Source: an uncultured Phocaeicola sp. | GTDB lineage: Bacteria > Bacteroidota > Bacteroidia > Bacteroidales > Bacteroidaceae | Assembly (NCBI GenBank): GCA_944320885.1 | Contig: CALUJE010000004.1 | Location: 92,102 to 156,101 of the forward strand | DNA length: 64,000 nt | Direction of reading: 5' to 3' | In this document: positions 27,232-36,793 of the stretch, in pieces | How the letters are laid out: every line of letters starts with the position of its first letter | Position numbering within the stretch: position 1 is the first letter of the stretch | The notes under the pieces: model-generated | Told to the model about the DNA's origin: nothing | Seen by the model: only the letters and a program-made list of their open reading frames with translations | Databases searched by the model: none | Translations under genes and position numbers: made by a program

Positions 27232-28185
27232 TCAAAGTGATTCAAGTATGCGTTTCAGTACCACGGTAGCCGATATTTCACGGTTGGCCGCTTCGGGGAT
27301 GACGATAGACTGCGGACTCTCAATCACGTCGTCGGTAACAATCATGTTGCGGCGTACGGGCAGACAGTGCATGAAGTAGGCATTGTTGGTTACGGCCATC
27401 TGGCGTTCGCCCACCGTCCAGCTGCGATCAGTGTTCAGAATCTTGCCGTAGTTGTCGCCGCTGTAGGCAGCCCAGTTCTTGGCATATACGAAGTCGGCTC
27501 CTTCGAAAGCCTTCATCTGGTCGTATTCCACACGTGCGTTGCCCACGAATTTCGGGTCGAGTTCGTATCCTTCAGGGTGAGTGATGACGAAGTCATAGTC
27601 CGTAGCATTCATCCATTCGGCAAACGAGTTGGGAACGGCCTGCGGCAGTGCGCGCGGATGGGGAGCCCATGTCATTACTACCTTGGGGCGTGCCGTCTTT
27701 TTGTATTCCTCAATGGTGATAAGGTCGGCAAAGCTCTGGAGCGGATGGCGTGTGGCAGCCTCCATGGAGAATACGGGGCGGCCGGAGTATTTGATAAACT
27801 GGTTCAGGATAACCTCGTTATAGTCGTCGTCGCGGTTTTCGAAGCGTGCGAATGAGCGTACCCCAATCACGTCGCAGTAGCATCCCATTACCGGGATGGC
27901 TTCGAGCAGGTGTTCGGGCTTGTCGCCGTCCATGATTACCCCGCGTTCGGTTTCCAGCTTCCATGCGCCCTGGTTGATATCGAGCACCATGACGTTCATG
28001 CCCAGATTGAGGGCCGCTTTCTGTGTGCTGAGGCGGGTGCGCAGACTGCTGTTGAAGAATATCATCATCAGCGTTTTGTTCTTGCCCAGTTCTACGTACT
28101 TGAAGCGGTCTTTCTTAATCTCGAAGGCCTCTTTGAGAGCCTGTTCCAGATTGCCTAAATCGTGTACACAAGTGAAGTTTCTCAT
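27232..28185 (-). CDS. argF': N-succinyl-L-ornithine carbamoyltransferase
   Basis: 317 residues. It carries the transcarbamylase carbamoyl-phosphate loop in the form SLRTRLST and the ornithine-side motif HCLPVRRN. It closely follows the Bacteroides fragilis enzyme that carbamoylates N-succinylornithine instead of ornithine. The discriminating residue, Pro90 (GDKPEHLLEA), is present; in the N-acetylornithine enzyme of Xanthomonas this position is Glu and governs acyl-group choice (established for this family). The product feeds deacylation by ArgE and then argG. It lies downstream of proB and proA in the same orientation. Confidence 0.93.
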   Translation of the reverse strand: MRNFTCVHDLGNLEQALKEAFEIKKDRFKYVELGKNKTLMMIFFNSSLRTRLSTQKAALNLGMNVMVLDINQGAWKLETERGVIMDGDKPEHLLEAIPVMGCYCDVIGVRSFARFENRDDDYNEVILNQFIKYSGRPVFSMEAATRHPLQSFADLITIEEYKKTARPKVVMTWAPHPRALPQAVPNSFAEWMNATDYDFVITHPEGYELDPKFVGNARVEYDQMKAFEGADFVYAKNWAAYSGDNYGKILNTDRSWTVGERQMAVTNNAYFMHCLPVRRNMIVTDDVIESPQSIVIPEAANREISATVVLKRILESL

Positions 28186-28222
28186 CTTTCTGATTGTATT
28201 TAGTTGATAATATGTTCGGGGG

Positions 28223-28345
28223 ATAAAGAATTAAAGGAGGTAAGGCAGGTAAAGAATTATCAGTCGGCAAGCCGACTTAGAAGGTAAAGCTCAAAATGAC
28301 TGTACAAGAAAAAGCTATTGAGCTTTACCTCCTTTGCCTTCTTTA
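28223..28345. repeat. Inverted repeats in the proA-argF' gap
   Basis: Three nested or adjacent structures: AGTCGGC/GCCGACT (28262-28268, 28271-28277), GGTAAAGCTCAA/TTGAGCTTTACC (28283-28294, 28318-28329), and a longer imperfect pairing between purine-rich AAAGGAGGTAAGGCAGGTAA (from about 28233) and the pyrimidine-rich CTCC/TTTACC tract up to 28345. They may act as an intercistronic terminator or processing site between proA and argF'. Confidence 0.65.
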
Positions 28346-28368
28346 CCTCCTTTACTTCCTCTACTGAA

Positions 28369-29622
28369 TTATCCCGGTCTTGTCTGTCCGTTTCCCCTGA
28401 CTATCCATTTATAGGTAGTCATGGCTTCGAGCGCCATCGGCCCCCGTGCGTGCATTTTCTGTGTGCTGATGCCAATCTCGGCTCCCAGTCCGAACTGTGC
28501 TCCGTCGGTAAAGGCGGTCGATACGTTGGCATATACACAGGCAGCGTCCACTTCACGGATAAAGCGGTCTGCAGCCTCTTCGTCGTCGGTCACGATACAC
28601 TCACTGTGGCCTGAGCCGTAGCTGGCGATGTGTGTCAGTGCCTCGTCCATGCCGCTCACCGTGCGTACGGCCATCCTGTAGTCGAGAAACTCCGTGCCGA
28701 AGCTTTTTTCCGTAGCCGGAAGGAGCAGTCCGGACGGATAAATACCTTCAAGTGCATGGAGCGCTTCCTCGTCGGCATAGATGGTTACGTGGCTCTCGGC
28801 CAGCGGTAGGCACAGTGCAGGCAGGTCGGCCAGACGGCTGCGGTCAATGAGCAGACAGTCGAGTGCATTGCACACACTCACGCGACGCGTCTTGGCGTTG
28901 TTGATGATGGCCGCTCCCATGTCGGGATTGCCATCGGTATGAAAATAAGTGTGGCATACCCCCGCGCCCGTTTCGATGACGGGTACGGTGGCATGCTGCC
29001 GCACGTAGCTGATAAGACTGCTGCTTCCGCGCGGTATGAGCAAGTCAATGTAACTGTTGGCACAAAGAAGTTGTGCGGTGCTCTCACGGTCGGGTGGGAG
29101 CAGTTCCACGATGTGTGTGCATATCCCCATGCGCCGGAGCACCGAATGGATAAGGCGGACGATGGCCTCGTTCGACGAACGTGCGTCACTTCCTCCTTTC
29201 AGCACACAGGCATTGCCCGACTTGAGGCAGAGCGCAAACACGTCGAAGCTCACGTTGGGCCGTGCCTCGTATATTACGCCGATGACTCCGAAGGGTACGG
29301 TCACCCGTGAAATCTCCATCCCATTGGGACGGACACTGCGCTGGAGTGTCCGTCCAAGAGGAGAAGGGAGGGTGGCTACATGCCACATATCGGCAGCGAT
29401 GCCCCGCAAGCGTTCGGCCGTCAGTTTCAGACGGTCATACTTCGGGTCATCTTCCGGCATACGCCGAAGATCCTCGGCATTGGCGGCCAGCAGCGTTTCT
29501 GTCTGCTTTTCTATCTCGCCGGCCACCTGCGTAAGTATGTCATTTATCCGGCTGTCGGTCAGGTCATGCATCTTTCGTGATGCCTCCTTTACCTGTGCCA
29601 GTATGGGATATATGTCGGTCAT
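28369..29622 (-). CDS. proA: Gamma-glutamyl phosphate reductase
   Basis: 417 residues from [10 protein letters not shown] at 29622, the usual length for ProA. The aldehyde-dehydrogenase fold is clear, with [20 protein letters not shown] near the cofactor site and the catalytic-cysteine region [15 protein letters not shown]. It reduces glutamyl-5-phosphate to the semialdehyde, the second step of proline synthesis. The in-frame ATG at 29685 would overlap proB and adds a non-family extension, so the shorter start, 31 bases after proB, is used. Confidence 0.95.
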   Translation of the reverse strand: MTDIYPILAQVKEASRKMHDLTDSRINDILTQVAGEIEKQTETLLAANAEDLRRMPEDDPKYDRLKLTAERLRGIAADMWHVATLPSPLGRTLQRSVRPNGMEISRVTVPFGVIGVIYEARPNVSFDVFALCLKSGNACVLKGGSDARSSNEAIVRLIHSVLRRMGICTHIVELLPPDRESTAQLLCANSYIDLLIPRGSSSLISYVRQHATVPVIETGAGVCHTYFHTDGNPDMGAAIINNAKTRRVSVCNALDCLLIDRSRLADLPALCLPLAESHVTIYADEEALHALEGIYPSGLLLPATEKSFGTEFLDYRMAVRTVSGMDEALTHIASYGSGHSECIVTDDEEAADRFIREVDAACVYANVSTAFTDGAQFGLGAEIGISTQKMHARGPMALEAMTTYKWIVRGNGQTRPG

Positions 29623-29653
29623 GTTGTTATTATATATATAAGGTATATATTGG

Positions 29654-30736
29654 TTATTCGATAAACAGAAAATCATAGTGGACAATGGGCTTTCGGTCCT
29701 TGCATCCGCACTCGTCGCGTGCCGTGCGTGCGTCGCAGCTTACCCGTCCAATCCCGATGTGAGTACCGTCGGCCCCTGTAATGCGCACGATGTCGTCCTT
29801 GTCGAACTCACCTTCGATGCGTGTGATGCCTACAGGCAGTATGCTGGCAATCTTTCCGTCGAGCAGTGTGCGGGTAGCCTCGCTGTCGAGGTGAATCTCA
29901 CCTTTGCAGAACCCGTCACTGTGAGCAATCCATTTCTTTACGCTCGATGCCGGAGTAGGTGAGGGAAGGAAATGTGTGCACGGAACTTCCTGTGGACATT
30001 CGGTGAGCCGTATCAGTATGTCGTCACGCCGGCCGTTGGCTATCCATACGTCCACCCCTTCCGAGGCAACCTTGCGGGCAATGTGCGTCTTGGTGAGCAT
30101 GCCTCCGCGTCCGAATCCCGATTTCTCGGTGCTGACGTATTGGGAGAGCTCCGTGCGCGGTGCAATCTCTCGCAGCAGTTCCGAAGCGGGGTCGGAGGGA
30201 GGTCCGGTATATACCCCGTCGATGTTGCTCAGTATAATCAGCGCGTCGGCATCCATCATTGTAGCGATGAGGCCCGACAGTTCGTCGTTGTCGGTAAACA
30301 TGAGTTCGGTAACAGAGATGGTATCGTTCTCGTTGACAACAGGCAATACCCCATTCTGAAGCATGGTCTGCATGCACGCCCGCTGGTTGAGGTAGTGGTT
30401 GCGCGTGGCAAAGCTCTCTTTGGTAGTGAGCACCTGTCCCACACAGATGCCATGTTCGCGAAACAGTTCATAATAGCGGTTGATGAGTTTGGCCTGTCCT
30501 ACGGCCGAGAACAGCTGGCGTTGTGCCACACTGTCGAGCCTCCGGTCGGTCTGTACCTCACTCCGTCCGGCAGCGACAGCACCCGATGAGACGAGAATCA
30601 CCTCAATGCCCTTTTTACGGAGCGCGGCAATCTGGTCGGTAAGTGCCGACATACGTGTGATGTCGAGCGTGCCGTCGGTGCGGGTCAGCACGTTGCTTCC
30701 TATTTTTATCGTGATGCGTTTGTAGCCTGTTTCCAT
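29654..30736 (-). CDS. proB: Glutamate 5-kinase with C-terminal PUA domain
   Basis: 360 residues. The amino-acid kinase domain starts [16 protein letters not shown] and contains [11 protein letters not shown] and [16 protein letters not shown]. The C-terminal third is a PUA domain, as in E. coli ProB. It phosphorylates glutamate as the first step of proline synthesis and is the usual point of proline feedback. It heads a proB-proA-argF' group on the minus strand. Confidence 0.95.
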   Translation of the reverse strand: METGYKRITIKIGSNVLTRTDGTLDITRMSALTDQIAALRKKGIEVILVSSGAVAAGRSEVQTDRRLDSVAQRQLFSAVGQAKLINRYYELFREHGICVGQVLTTKESFATRNHYLNQRACMQTMLQNGVLPVVNENDTISVTELMFTDNDELSGLIATMMDADALIILSNIDGVYTGPPSDPASELLREIAPRTELSQYVSTEKSGFGRGGMLTKTHIARKVASEGVDVWIANGRRDDILIRLTECPQEVPCTHFLPSPTPASSVKKWIAHSDGFCKGEIHLDSEATRTLLDGKIASILPVGITRIEGEFDKDDIVRITGADGTHIGIGRVSCDARTARDECGCKDRKPIVHYDFLFIE

Positions 30737-30957
30737 ACCGTCTGTTTATGATAGTGATTGTTATCCCCTGTTCTTTTCTCTCTGCGGGTTACGAAAGTGA
30801 TAATAAAATTCGATAAATGCAAGCGCTTTGTATATATGATGGATGTATATGCGGAAATTTGTCATTTATGTGTGAAAAATGAATATTATTCTGCTATTTT
30901 ATGCAGAATGAGGCTTTATCCTCTGGTCCGTATTGTAGGGTTCAGGGTGTGGATTCA

Positions 30958-31048
30958 CTTTCTGAAAAGCACGTGTGCTCTTTGCCGGAAGCACGTGTGC
31001 TTTCTGAACAAAGCACGTGTCCTTTTTGAAAAAGCACGTGTGCTTTCC
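30958..31048. repeat. Tandem array with 22 nt period, family 3 (CACGTG palindrome units)
   Basis: Four copies of a near-palindrome, AAGCACGTGTGCTTT (variants with GTGCTCT and GTCCTTT), with the GCACGTG cores at 30969, 30991, 31013 and 31034, so spacings of 22, 22 and 21. Each copy can form its own small hairpin. A family 2 array begins about 10 bases later. The 498-base gap 30737-31234 between proB and the ECF gene otherwise shows only the ECF promoter. Confidence 0.8.
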
Positions 31049-31054
31049 GGAGGT

Positions 31055-31148
31055 GTTTGTTGAGCCTTAACTCCCAGCGTGCTGAGCCTTGACTGCCAGC
31101 ACGCTGGGGCTTGGTCGCCAGTGCGGTGAGCCTTGGTCGCCAGTAAGG
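31055..31148. repeat. Tandem array with 22 nt period, family 2, locus 1
   Basis: GTTTGT is followed by four exact 22 nt units starting at 31061, 31083, 31105 and 31127, each based on TGAGCCTTGGTCGCCAG plus a variable 5-base tail. The third unit begins TGGGGCTTGG and the last ends CAGTAAGG. The same order of unit variants recurs at 53680-53773. Confidence 0.85.
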
Positions 31149-31175
31149 TAGGTGAAATAAAAAAACTGAGTCAAC

Positions 31176-31205
31176 TTTCATTTTTCACAAAAATATGTAC
31201 CTTTG
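31176..31205 (+). promoter_or_regulatory. Promoter of the second ECF sigma gene
   Basis: TACCTTTG at 31198-31205 matches the -7 box, with TTTC at 31176-31179 as a weak -33 element, 30 bases before the start codon. Confidence 0.45.
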
Positions 31206-31234
31206 TCACCAATCAATCTTAAAATATCGAACTA

Positions 31235-31753
31235 ATGTCGGCACACACAGTCTGGGAGAAAGAATTTGAGGAGTTGTTCAAGAAGAATTACTCCAAGCTC
31301 TTTTATTATGCGTTGGACTGGGTGGAAGATTCCGAAGTAGCAAAAGATATTGTCAGCGAACTGTTTGGTGATACCTGGAGGCGTTATGAGCGCTTGCGCA
31401 ATGAGCGGATTGAAGCCTACCTTTACAGGTCGGTGCATAATCTGTGCATTAACTATCTGCGTGACAAACAGGTAGAGATGAAATACCAACAGGAAGTGAT
31501 TGAAAAACGTGAAAACGTGATAGGTGGGGATGTGGATACCCATGAAGAGCAGTTGCAGGTTATAGATGAGGTGATGGACAGTCTTGGTCCGCAGACCCGT
31601 ATGATTTTTGAACAATGCCATTTTGAAGGCCGTAAATATCAGGAAGTGGCAGAAATGCTGAACATAAGCGTAAGTGCCGTGCACAAGCATATGAACAAGG
31701 CCTTTACCATGTTTCGGAAAGCTTTTGAGTTAAAAAATAAGAATAAGGGGTAA
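31235..31753 (+). CDS. ECF-type RNA polymerase sigma factor, SusCD locus 2
   Basis: 172 residues. Region 2 spans YSKLFYYALDWVEDSEVAKD and onward; region 4 is LGPQTRMIFEQCHFEGRKYQ and the helix-turn-helix VAEMLNISVSAVHKHMNKA. It is followed after 30 bases by a FecR gene and then a SusC gene, so it should direct transcription of that locus. It is not closely similar to the ECF at 7209-7817. Confidence 0.93.
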   Translation: MSAHTVWEKEFEELFKKNYSKLFYYALDWVEDSEVAKDIVSELFGDTWRRYERLRNERIEAYLYRSVHNLCINYLRDKQVEMKYQQEVIEKRENVIGGDVDTHEEQLQVIDEVMDSLGPQTRMIFEQCHFEGRKYQEVAEMLNISVSAVHKHMNKAFTMFRKAFELKNKNKG

Positions 31754-31783
31754 CCATTTCAATACATAAGGTGTTATATAGGT

Positions 31784-32950
31784 ATGATGAATGAAGAACA
31801 AGACATACACAAACAACCGTCATCACCGGATATGCTGAACTCCGACAGTCTGGATACGGACAAGGATGATGACTCTCTGGCTTCCGAACTTACGGAAGAG
31901 GAAAAAGAGTCGTACGTCATGCTGGCAAAAATGGCCCGTATGCGTCATAAGACTCCATGCCCCGATGTAGATGAAACGTGGAAGCAGTTCAGCAGGCAAC
32001 AGATTCAGACTTCAGGCAGAACGCATGCCTACAAGTGGCAGATTGCTCTGGCAGCCCTGTCGGGTGCTGCGGCCATGCTGGTCGGCATCTTGCTATATAA
32101 CCATTTCGCCCTGCCGTCATCTTCAGCCGAAGACCTGCACGTAATAGCGATGAATTATGACGAGACGCGGCAACAGGTACTGCTGCAGGACGACAGCGAA
32201 CTGTTTGACATCTCGTTGCAGGATTCATTATCCTTTCAGCCGGTGGCACAGTCTCAAGGCAAGCATGTGGTTTCTTCTTCCATGAAGAACAAAAAAGGTG
32301 AAGGCAAAATGCAGAAACTCTCTACTCCCCGCGGTATGGATTTCAAGGTAATCCTGTCCGACGGTTCCGAGGTATGGCTCAATGCCGAGAGCAGTCTGGA
32401 ATTTCCATCGGCCTTTACAAGCAAGGAACGCCGCGTCAACCTTAAAGGTGAAGCCTATTTCAAGGTGGCACGTAACGAAGAGTGTCCTTTTATTGTTACT
32501 ACCGACAAGATGCAGGTGCGTGTGCTCGGAACAGAGTTTAACTTCAGAAGTTATGTTTCGGAACTTTCACATGTGTCTCTGGTAAGCGGTTCGGTAGAAG
32601 TATATACTCCCGATGGCAAAGCTCCCGAGGTGACTTTGAAACCGGGACAGGACGCATGTCTGGATTCCTCCGGACAGATACAGGTGCGTGAGATAGATAC
32701 TTATTCCGTATGCCAGTGGGTAAACGGCTTTTTCTATTTCGACAACAGTCCTCTGGTAGACATCCTTCGTGAGCTGGGACGCTGGTATAATCTGGGAGTC
32801 GTATTCCGCTCTTCAGACCTGATGGAGCAGAAAATACATTTCAGTGCGTCGCGCAGCGATGAGATAGCGCTGACTCTTGAAAATCTCAACCGCCTTCGCA
32901 AGGTGCATGTCAGCCTGGAAGGAAATAATCTGGTAGTAGATAAGTATTGA
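31784..32950 (+). CDS. FecR-family anti-sigma factor, SusCD locus 2
   Basis: 388 residues (an ATG three bases later is equally possible). A highly acidic N-terminus is followed by a cytoplasmic segment, one membrane helix (about 85-105), and the FecR periplasmic domain (STPRGMDFKVILSDGSEVWL; AYFKVARNEECPFIVTTDKM). The C-terminal tail matches the DUF4974 pattern (YFDNSPLVDILRELGRWYNL). It should hold the upstream sigma factor until the STN domain of the adjacent SusC signals. Confidence 0.92.
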   Translation: MMNEEQDIHKQPSSPDMLNSDSLDTDKDDDSLASELTEEEKESYVMLAKMARMRHKTPCPDVDETWKQFSRQQIQTSGRTHAYKWQIALAALSGAAAMLVGILLYNHFALPSSSAEDLHVIAMNYDETRQQVLLQDDSELFDISLQDSLSFQPVAQSQGKHVVSSSMKNKKGEGKMQKLSTPRGMDFKVILSDGSEVWLNAESSLEFPSAFTSKERRVNLKGEAYFKVARNEECPFIVTTDKMQVRVLGTEFNFRSYVSELSHVSLVSGSVEVYTPDGKAPEVTLKPGQDACLDSSGQIQVREIDTYSVCQWVNGFFYFDNSPLVDILRELGRWYNLGVVFRSSDLMEQKIHFSASRSDEIALTLENLNRLRKVHVSLEGNNLVVDKY

Positions 32951-32975
32951 TAAAACAGCATGTTCAGATATCTGT

Positions 32976-33009
32976 CGGCTCATCGGTTTCCGGTGAGCCG
33001 TCTTTTTTT
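32976..33009 (+). terminator. Terminator between fecR and susC, locus 2
   Basis: CGGCTCATCGG (32976-32986) pairs with CCGGTGAGCCG (32990-33000) through one G-T wobble, followed by a T run. It separates the regulators from the receptor gene, so susC is probably transcribed from its own ECF-dependent promoter in 33010-33215. Confidence 0.8.
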
Positions 33010-33215
33010 ATAAGCCGGTTTCAGTCCGGCTCTTGAAAAATTTTTGTTCCGGGTATATTTTTTTGAGAAAAGGGGGTGACCATTTTCAGGCCTTGCGTGT
33101 TATTAATAATAAAAAGCTTGATGAGAAACGGATAGGTACGCCATTAAAGACAGGTAATGGCTGTATCCGGTAACATTATGGTATTATTTATTATTAACCG
33201 TTAAACAAATGCGCT

Positions 33216-36200
33216 ATGCAAAATTTATGCAAAGAGAAAGAAAAAGCTAGGGGGAGATGGTTCCTGTTCCTGTTGGGCTGTTTGCTTTCCATTAATACAA
33301 TGGTGGCTCAGTCGGATGTAAAATCTAAAAACATTACTTACCAGTGTAAGAATGAACAATTGTCGAAAGCTCTCCGGCAAGTGGAACGTTTGTCGGAGTA
33401 CTACAAGGTCCAATTCGCTTACGAGGATGTAGAAAAGTATACCGTAAGTGTAACACTGAAGGATGCTACGGTTCAGACAGCTTTGTCGAAACTGTTGCAG
33501 AATACGGATTTGAACTATGAGATAAACGACCGTTTTGTGCACGTATTTCGTGCTATAACAGAACGTGAACGACAACTGAAGCAATCATTGTCTGGTTCTA
33601 TCAATGGACAGGTGGTCGACGAGCACGGTGAACCCCTAATTGGAGTGACCGTAAGGGTAGTGGGTACGAATGAAGGAACGATTACCGATTTGAACGGAAA
33701 CTTTTCTCTCAGTTCAGGAGATAAGAAGTCGGTGAAGCTTCTTCTTTCCTATATCGGAAAAAATGATAAGGAAGTAACTGTTTTGTCTGGTAAATCATTG
33801 AAGATTACTATGGTAGATGACAGTCAGCTGCTTAGTGATGTGGTGGTTACCGGTTATCAGACTCTTTCGCGGGAAAGAAGTGCCGGTTCTTATGGAATCA
33901 TCAAAGGCGACGCTGTCAGTAGCAAAATCGGCTTGACGGGAAGCATCATACAGAGCCTTGAAGGTCTGGCTACCGGTTTGAGCGTAAACATGAGCGAGGG
34001 GGCCGACAAGTACATCATCCGTGGTATTACCTCCGTATATTCTAACCGTTCTCCCCTGTTTGTTGTCGACGGCATGCCTTTGGAGGAAGAGCAGGTGGAG
34101 ACTTTGCTCAATGGAAACGATATTGAAAACGTTACGTTGCTGAAAGACGCAACGGCTGCTTCAATCTGGGGATCACAGGCTGCCAATGGCGTAGTGGTCA
34201 TTACTACCAAGAAAGGGCAGAAAAGCAACAAGACCCATGTTTCGTACGACGGTTCGTTTACCTATATCGGGAAGCCCGATTACGGATACATGAAGATGAT
34301 GGACGGCGCTACCTTTATGAAGAATGCACAGGAAGTTTTTGACCTTTATTCGGAAGTCTATGATTATGACTATGTTTCTACCACGGCGACAAGTTATGGC
34401 TCAGACCCCTTTGTATTACCTCACGAACGTTACATGTATGCTTATAAGATGGGGAAAATCTCCATGGAAGAACGGGATGCGGCATTGGCGCGTTTGGCGG
34501 CACAGGATGGACGGAAAAGTTACGAAGACAACTTTATGAGTGACAAATGGATGACCCGTCACACCATATCATTGAGCGGAGGAACAGACAAGCAGAATTT
34601 TTATGTGTCGCTGGGATATATTGGCGAACAGGGAACCTTAAAGGATATGAACAATCGTTTTACGTTCAATATCAAGCAGAATTTTAACCTGACACCATGG
34701 CTGAAGTGGGATTATACGGTGAATGGTGTATACGGAAGTCTGAACAAGAAAGTAGAGCCTTGGACCTATACGGCCATATATCGTGATTTGCCATACGCTA
34801 CCTTCTATGACGAGAATGGAGAAGCTGTCGACTGGGCTGTTTATTACGTTGCCGATGACAAGCGTGAAAAGGCGGAAGAGCTGACCAACATTGATACGGG
34901 CTTTTTCCCGGTAGATGATCTTAACAGTTCCAGCAGCAAGCAAATCAGTACCAATCTGCGTGTCAATACCGGTCTGACTTTCTCTCTGTTGAAAGGCTTG
35001 CGGTATGAAACACGTTACCAGTACAGTCGCTTTCATACCAAGACTGAAACATTTCTTCCACAGGAAACGTATGCGGTGCGCGAAGAACGTCTGCAGGCGA
35101 CCGATGCTAATACACTGGAATGCGTATTACCGGCAAAGGGCGGACACTTTACCTTGAACAACGGTCTGGTTACTGACTGGACATTCCGTAACCAGCTTAC
35201 TTATGACGGTGATTTTCAGGATGGGAAGCATCAGATAACAGCTTTGTTGGGTACAGAGTTGCGTGAGTATGTCAATACAACCTATAATTCCTTTGTGCGG
35301 GGATATGATATGCAGACCATGCTTGGAACGGATTATGACATTTATGCCTTGCGCAATTATATCAGCAATCCTGTTTACGGTGAATCAAACGGCTTTTCTT
35401 ACAGATACTTCTCACAGAATGAAATCATGCGGCGCTATTTCTCTCTCTATGGTAACGCTGCCTATACTTTCGATCACAAGTATGTGCTGAATGCCAGCCT
35501 GCGTATGGATCAGTCAAACCTTTTCGGCAGTGATCCCGATACCCAATACAAGCCTATCTGGTCTGTCGGTCTGGCATGGAAAATTTCGGAAGAGCGTTTT
35601 ATGGACCGTTATGATTGGCTTAACAGCCTGACATTGCGTGCCACTTACGGTTTTGCCGGTAACTCTCCCGACCCGGGCATGGGTGGAAAGTACGACATCC
35701 TGAGTGCGACGAGCAGTCCCTGGTTTGAAGAAAGCGGTTATGACATCTCTACTCCGGCCAATGACAAGCTTACGTGGGAGAAAACCCGTACGTATAATCT
35801 GGGATTTGACCTTTCGGTATTGAATCATCGATTGGATGTGACGCTGGATTATTATGACAAGAAAACCACCGATTTGATTGCACCGATGTCACTAAATCCT
35901 ACCTCAGGTTGGGCAATGGCTGTGGGAAATATCGGTTCTGTATCGAACAAAGGTCTGGAAATAAGTGTCAACAGTCATAATATCAAGTCGGACGACTTTA
36001 ATTGGTACACCATTTTGACTTTCTCTCAAAATAAAAGCAAAGTGCTTAAATTGGAAGTAGAAAGTACTGATGCAATTAATTTGATGCAAAAGATTGTAGG
36101 TTACAGAGAAGGGTATCCTACCGGTCCGTTGTTCTCTTACCGTTATGCCGGTCTGGATGCGGAAGGTTTGCCACAGGCATACAATAAAGAGGGCGAATTG

Positions 36201-36782
36201 ATTTCGGGCGATGATTTGTATACGCTTGATGAGGACGATGAAGTGTATTCCGGTACAACCATTCCGGTATATTACGGTGCCTTGACCAACCGGTTTGTTT
36301 ACAAAGACTGGGAGCTTTCATTCATGTTTGTCTATAATCTCGGGAATAAGATGAGAAAACAGTGTGTGGCGATTGGTAATGACAGCTCGTTTAGCGGAAG
36401 GCGTTTGACTGGAAATCTATATCAGGATTTTGACAAGCGTTGGCGTCAGCCGGGTGATGAGGCTTATACGGATATACCCAGATATACTGCTTATTCCGAA
36501 AGTGCGGACTTTACACCATATTATTATGCCGACCGGAATGTGCTGGATGCGTCTTATATCAAATTGCGTGATTTGACGCTTACCTATCGTGTGCCTTCAG
36601 AACTTTGTCGTAAGTTTTATGCTGAAAGCGCCCGGATAAACCTTCAGGTTGGAAATCTCTTTTACTGGGCAGCCAACGGAGAAGATATTGATCCGGAAGC
36701 ATACGCATATTCGGGATTTTCTAATAACTATCAGGAGAAGTTTGGTCCGACCTATTCGGTAGGAGTAAACATTAATTTCTAA
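33216..36782 (+). CDS. SusC/RagA-family TonB-dependent receptor with STN domain, locus 2
   Basis: 1188 residues. Signal peptide (cleavage near MVAQ), STN domain (about 40-115), carboxypeptidase-regulatory-like domain (about 125-205; GQVVDEHGEPLIGVTVRVVG), plug (IENVTLLKDATAASIWGSQA then ANGVVVITTKKG) and barrel ending in NINF. It is an outer-membrane importer with trans-envelope signalling to the FecR at 31784-32950. The substrate is not deducible. The SusD gene follows after 11 bases. Confidence 0.95.
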   Translation: MQNLCKEKEKARGRWFLFLLGCLLSINTMVAQSDVKSKNITYQCKNEQLSKALRQVERLSEYYKVQFAYEDVEKYTVSVTLKDATVQTALSKLLQNTDLNYEINDRFVHVFRAITERERQLKQSLSGSINGQVVDEHGEPLIGVTVRVVGTNEGTITDLNGNFSLSSGDKKSVKLLLSYIGKNDKEVTVLSGKSLKITMVDDSQLLSDVVVTGYQTLSRERSAGSYGIIKGDAVSSKIGLTGSIIQSLEGLATGLSVNMSEGADKYIIRGITSVYSNRSPLFVVDGMPLEEEQVETLLNGNDIENVTLLKDATAASIWGSQAANGVVVITTKKGQKSNKTHVSYDGSFTYIGKPDYGYMKMMDGATFMKNAQEVFDLYSEVYDYDYVSTTATSYGSDPFVLPHERYMYAYKMGKISMEERDAALARLAAQDGRKSYEDNFMSDKWMTRHTISLSGGTDKQNFYVSLGYIGEQGTLKDMNNRFTFNIKQNFNLTPWLKWDYTVNGVYGSLNKKVEPWTYTAIYRDLPYATFYDENGEAVDWAVYYVADDKREKAEELTNIDTGFFPVDDLNSSSSKQISTNLRVNTGLTFSLLKGLRYETRYQYSRFHTKTETFLPQETYAVREERLQATDANTLECVLPAKGGHFTLNNGLVTDWTFRNQLTYDGDFQDGKHQITALLGTELREYVNTTYNSFVRGYDMQTMLGTDYDIYALRNYISNPVYGESNGFSYRYFSQNEIMRRYFSLYGNAAYTFDHKYVLNASLRMDQSNLFGSDPDTQYKPIWSVGLAWKISEERFMDRYDWLNSLTLRATYGFAGNSPDPGMGGKYDILSATSSPWFEESGYDISTPANDKLTWEKTRTYNLGFDLSVLNHRLDVTLDYYDKKTTDLIAPMSLNPTSGWAMAVGNIGSVSNKGLEISVNSHNIKSDDFNWYTILTFSQNKSKVLKLEVESTDAINLMQKIVGYREGYPTGPLFSYRYAGLDAEGLPQAYNKEGELISGDDLYTLDEDDEVYSGTTIPVYYGALTNRFVYKDWELSFMFVYNLGNKMRKQCVAIGNDSSFSGRRLTGNLYQDFDKRWRQPGDEAYTDIPRYTAYSESADFTPYYYADRNVLDASYIKLRDLTLTYRVPSELCRKFYAESARINLQVGNLFYWAANGEDIDPEAYAYSGFSNNYQEKFGPTYSVGVNINF

Positions 36783-36793
36783 ACAAATTAGTA

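Noticed and set aside
29623..29685. Longer proA start
   Set aside because: Would overlap the end of proB and adds an atypical N-terminus; Met at 29622 gives the usual 417 residues.
30958..31148. CRISPR array
   Set aside because: Units are contiguous, with no unique spacers and no cas genes nearby.
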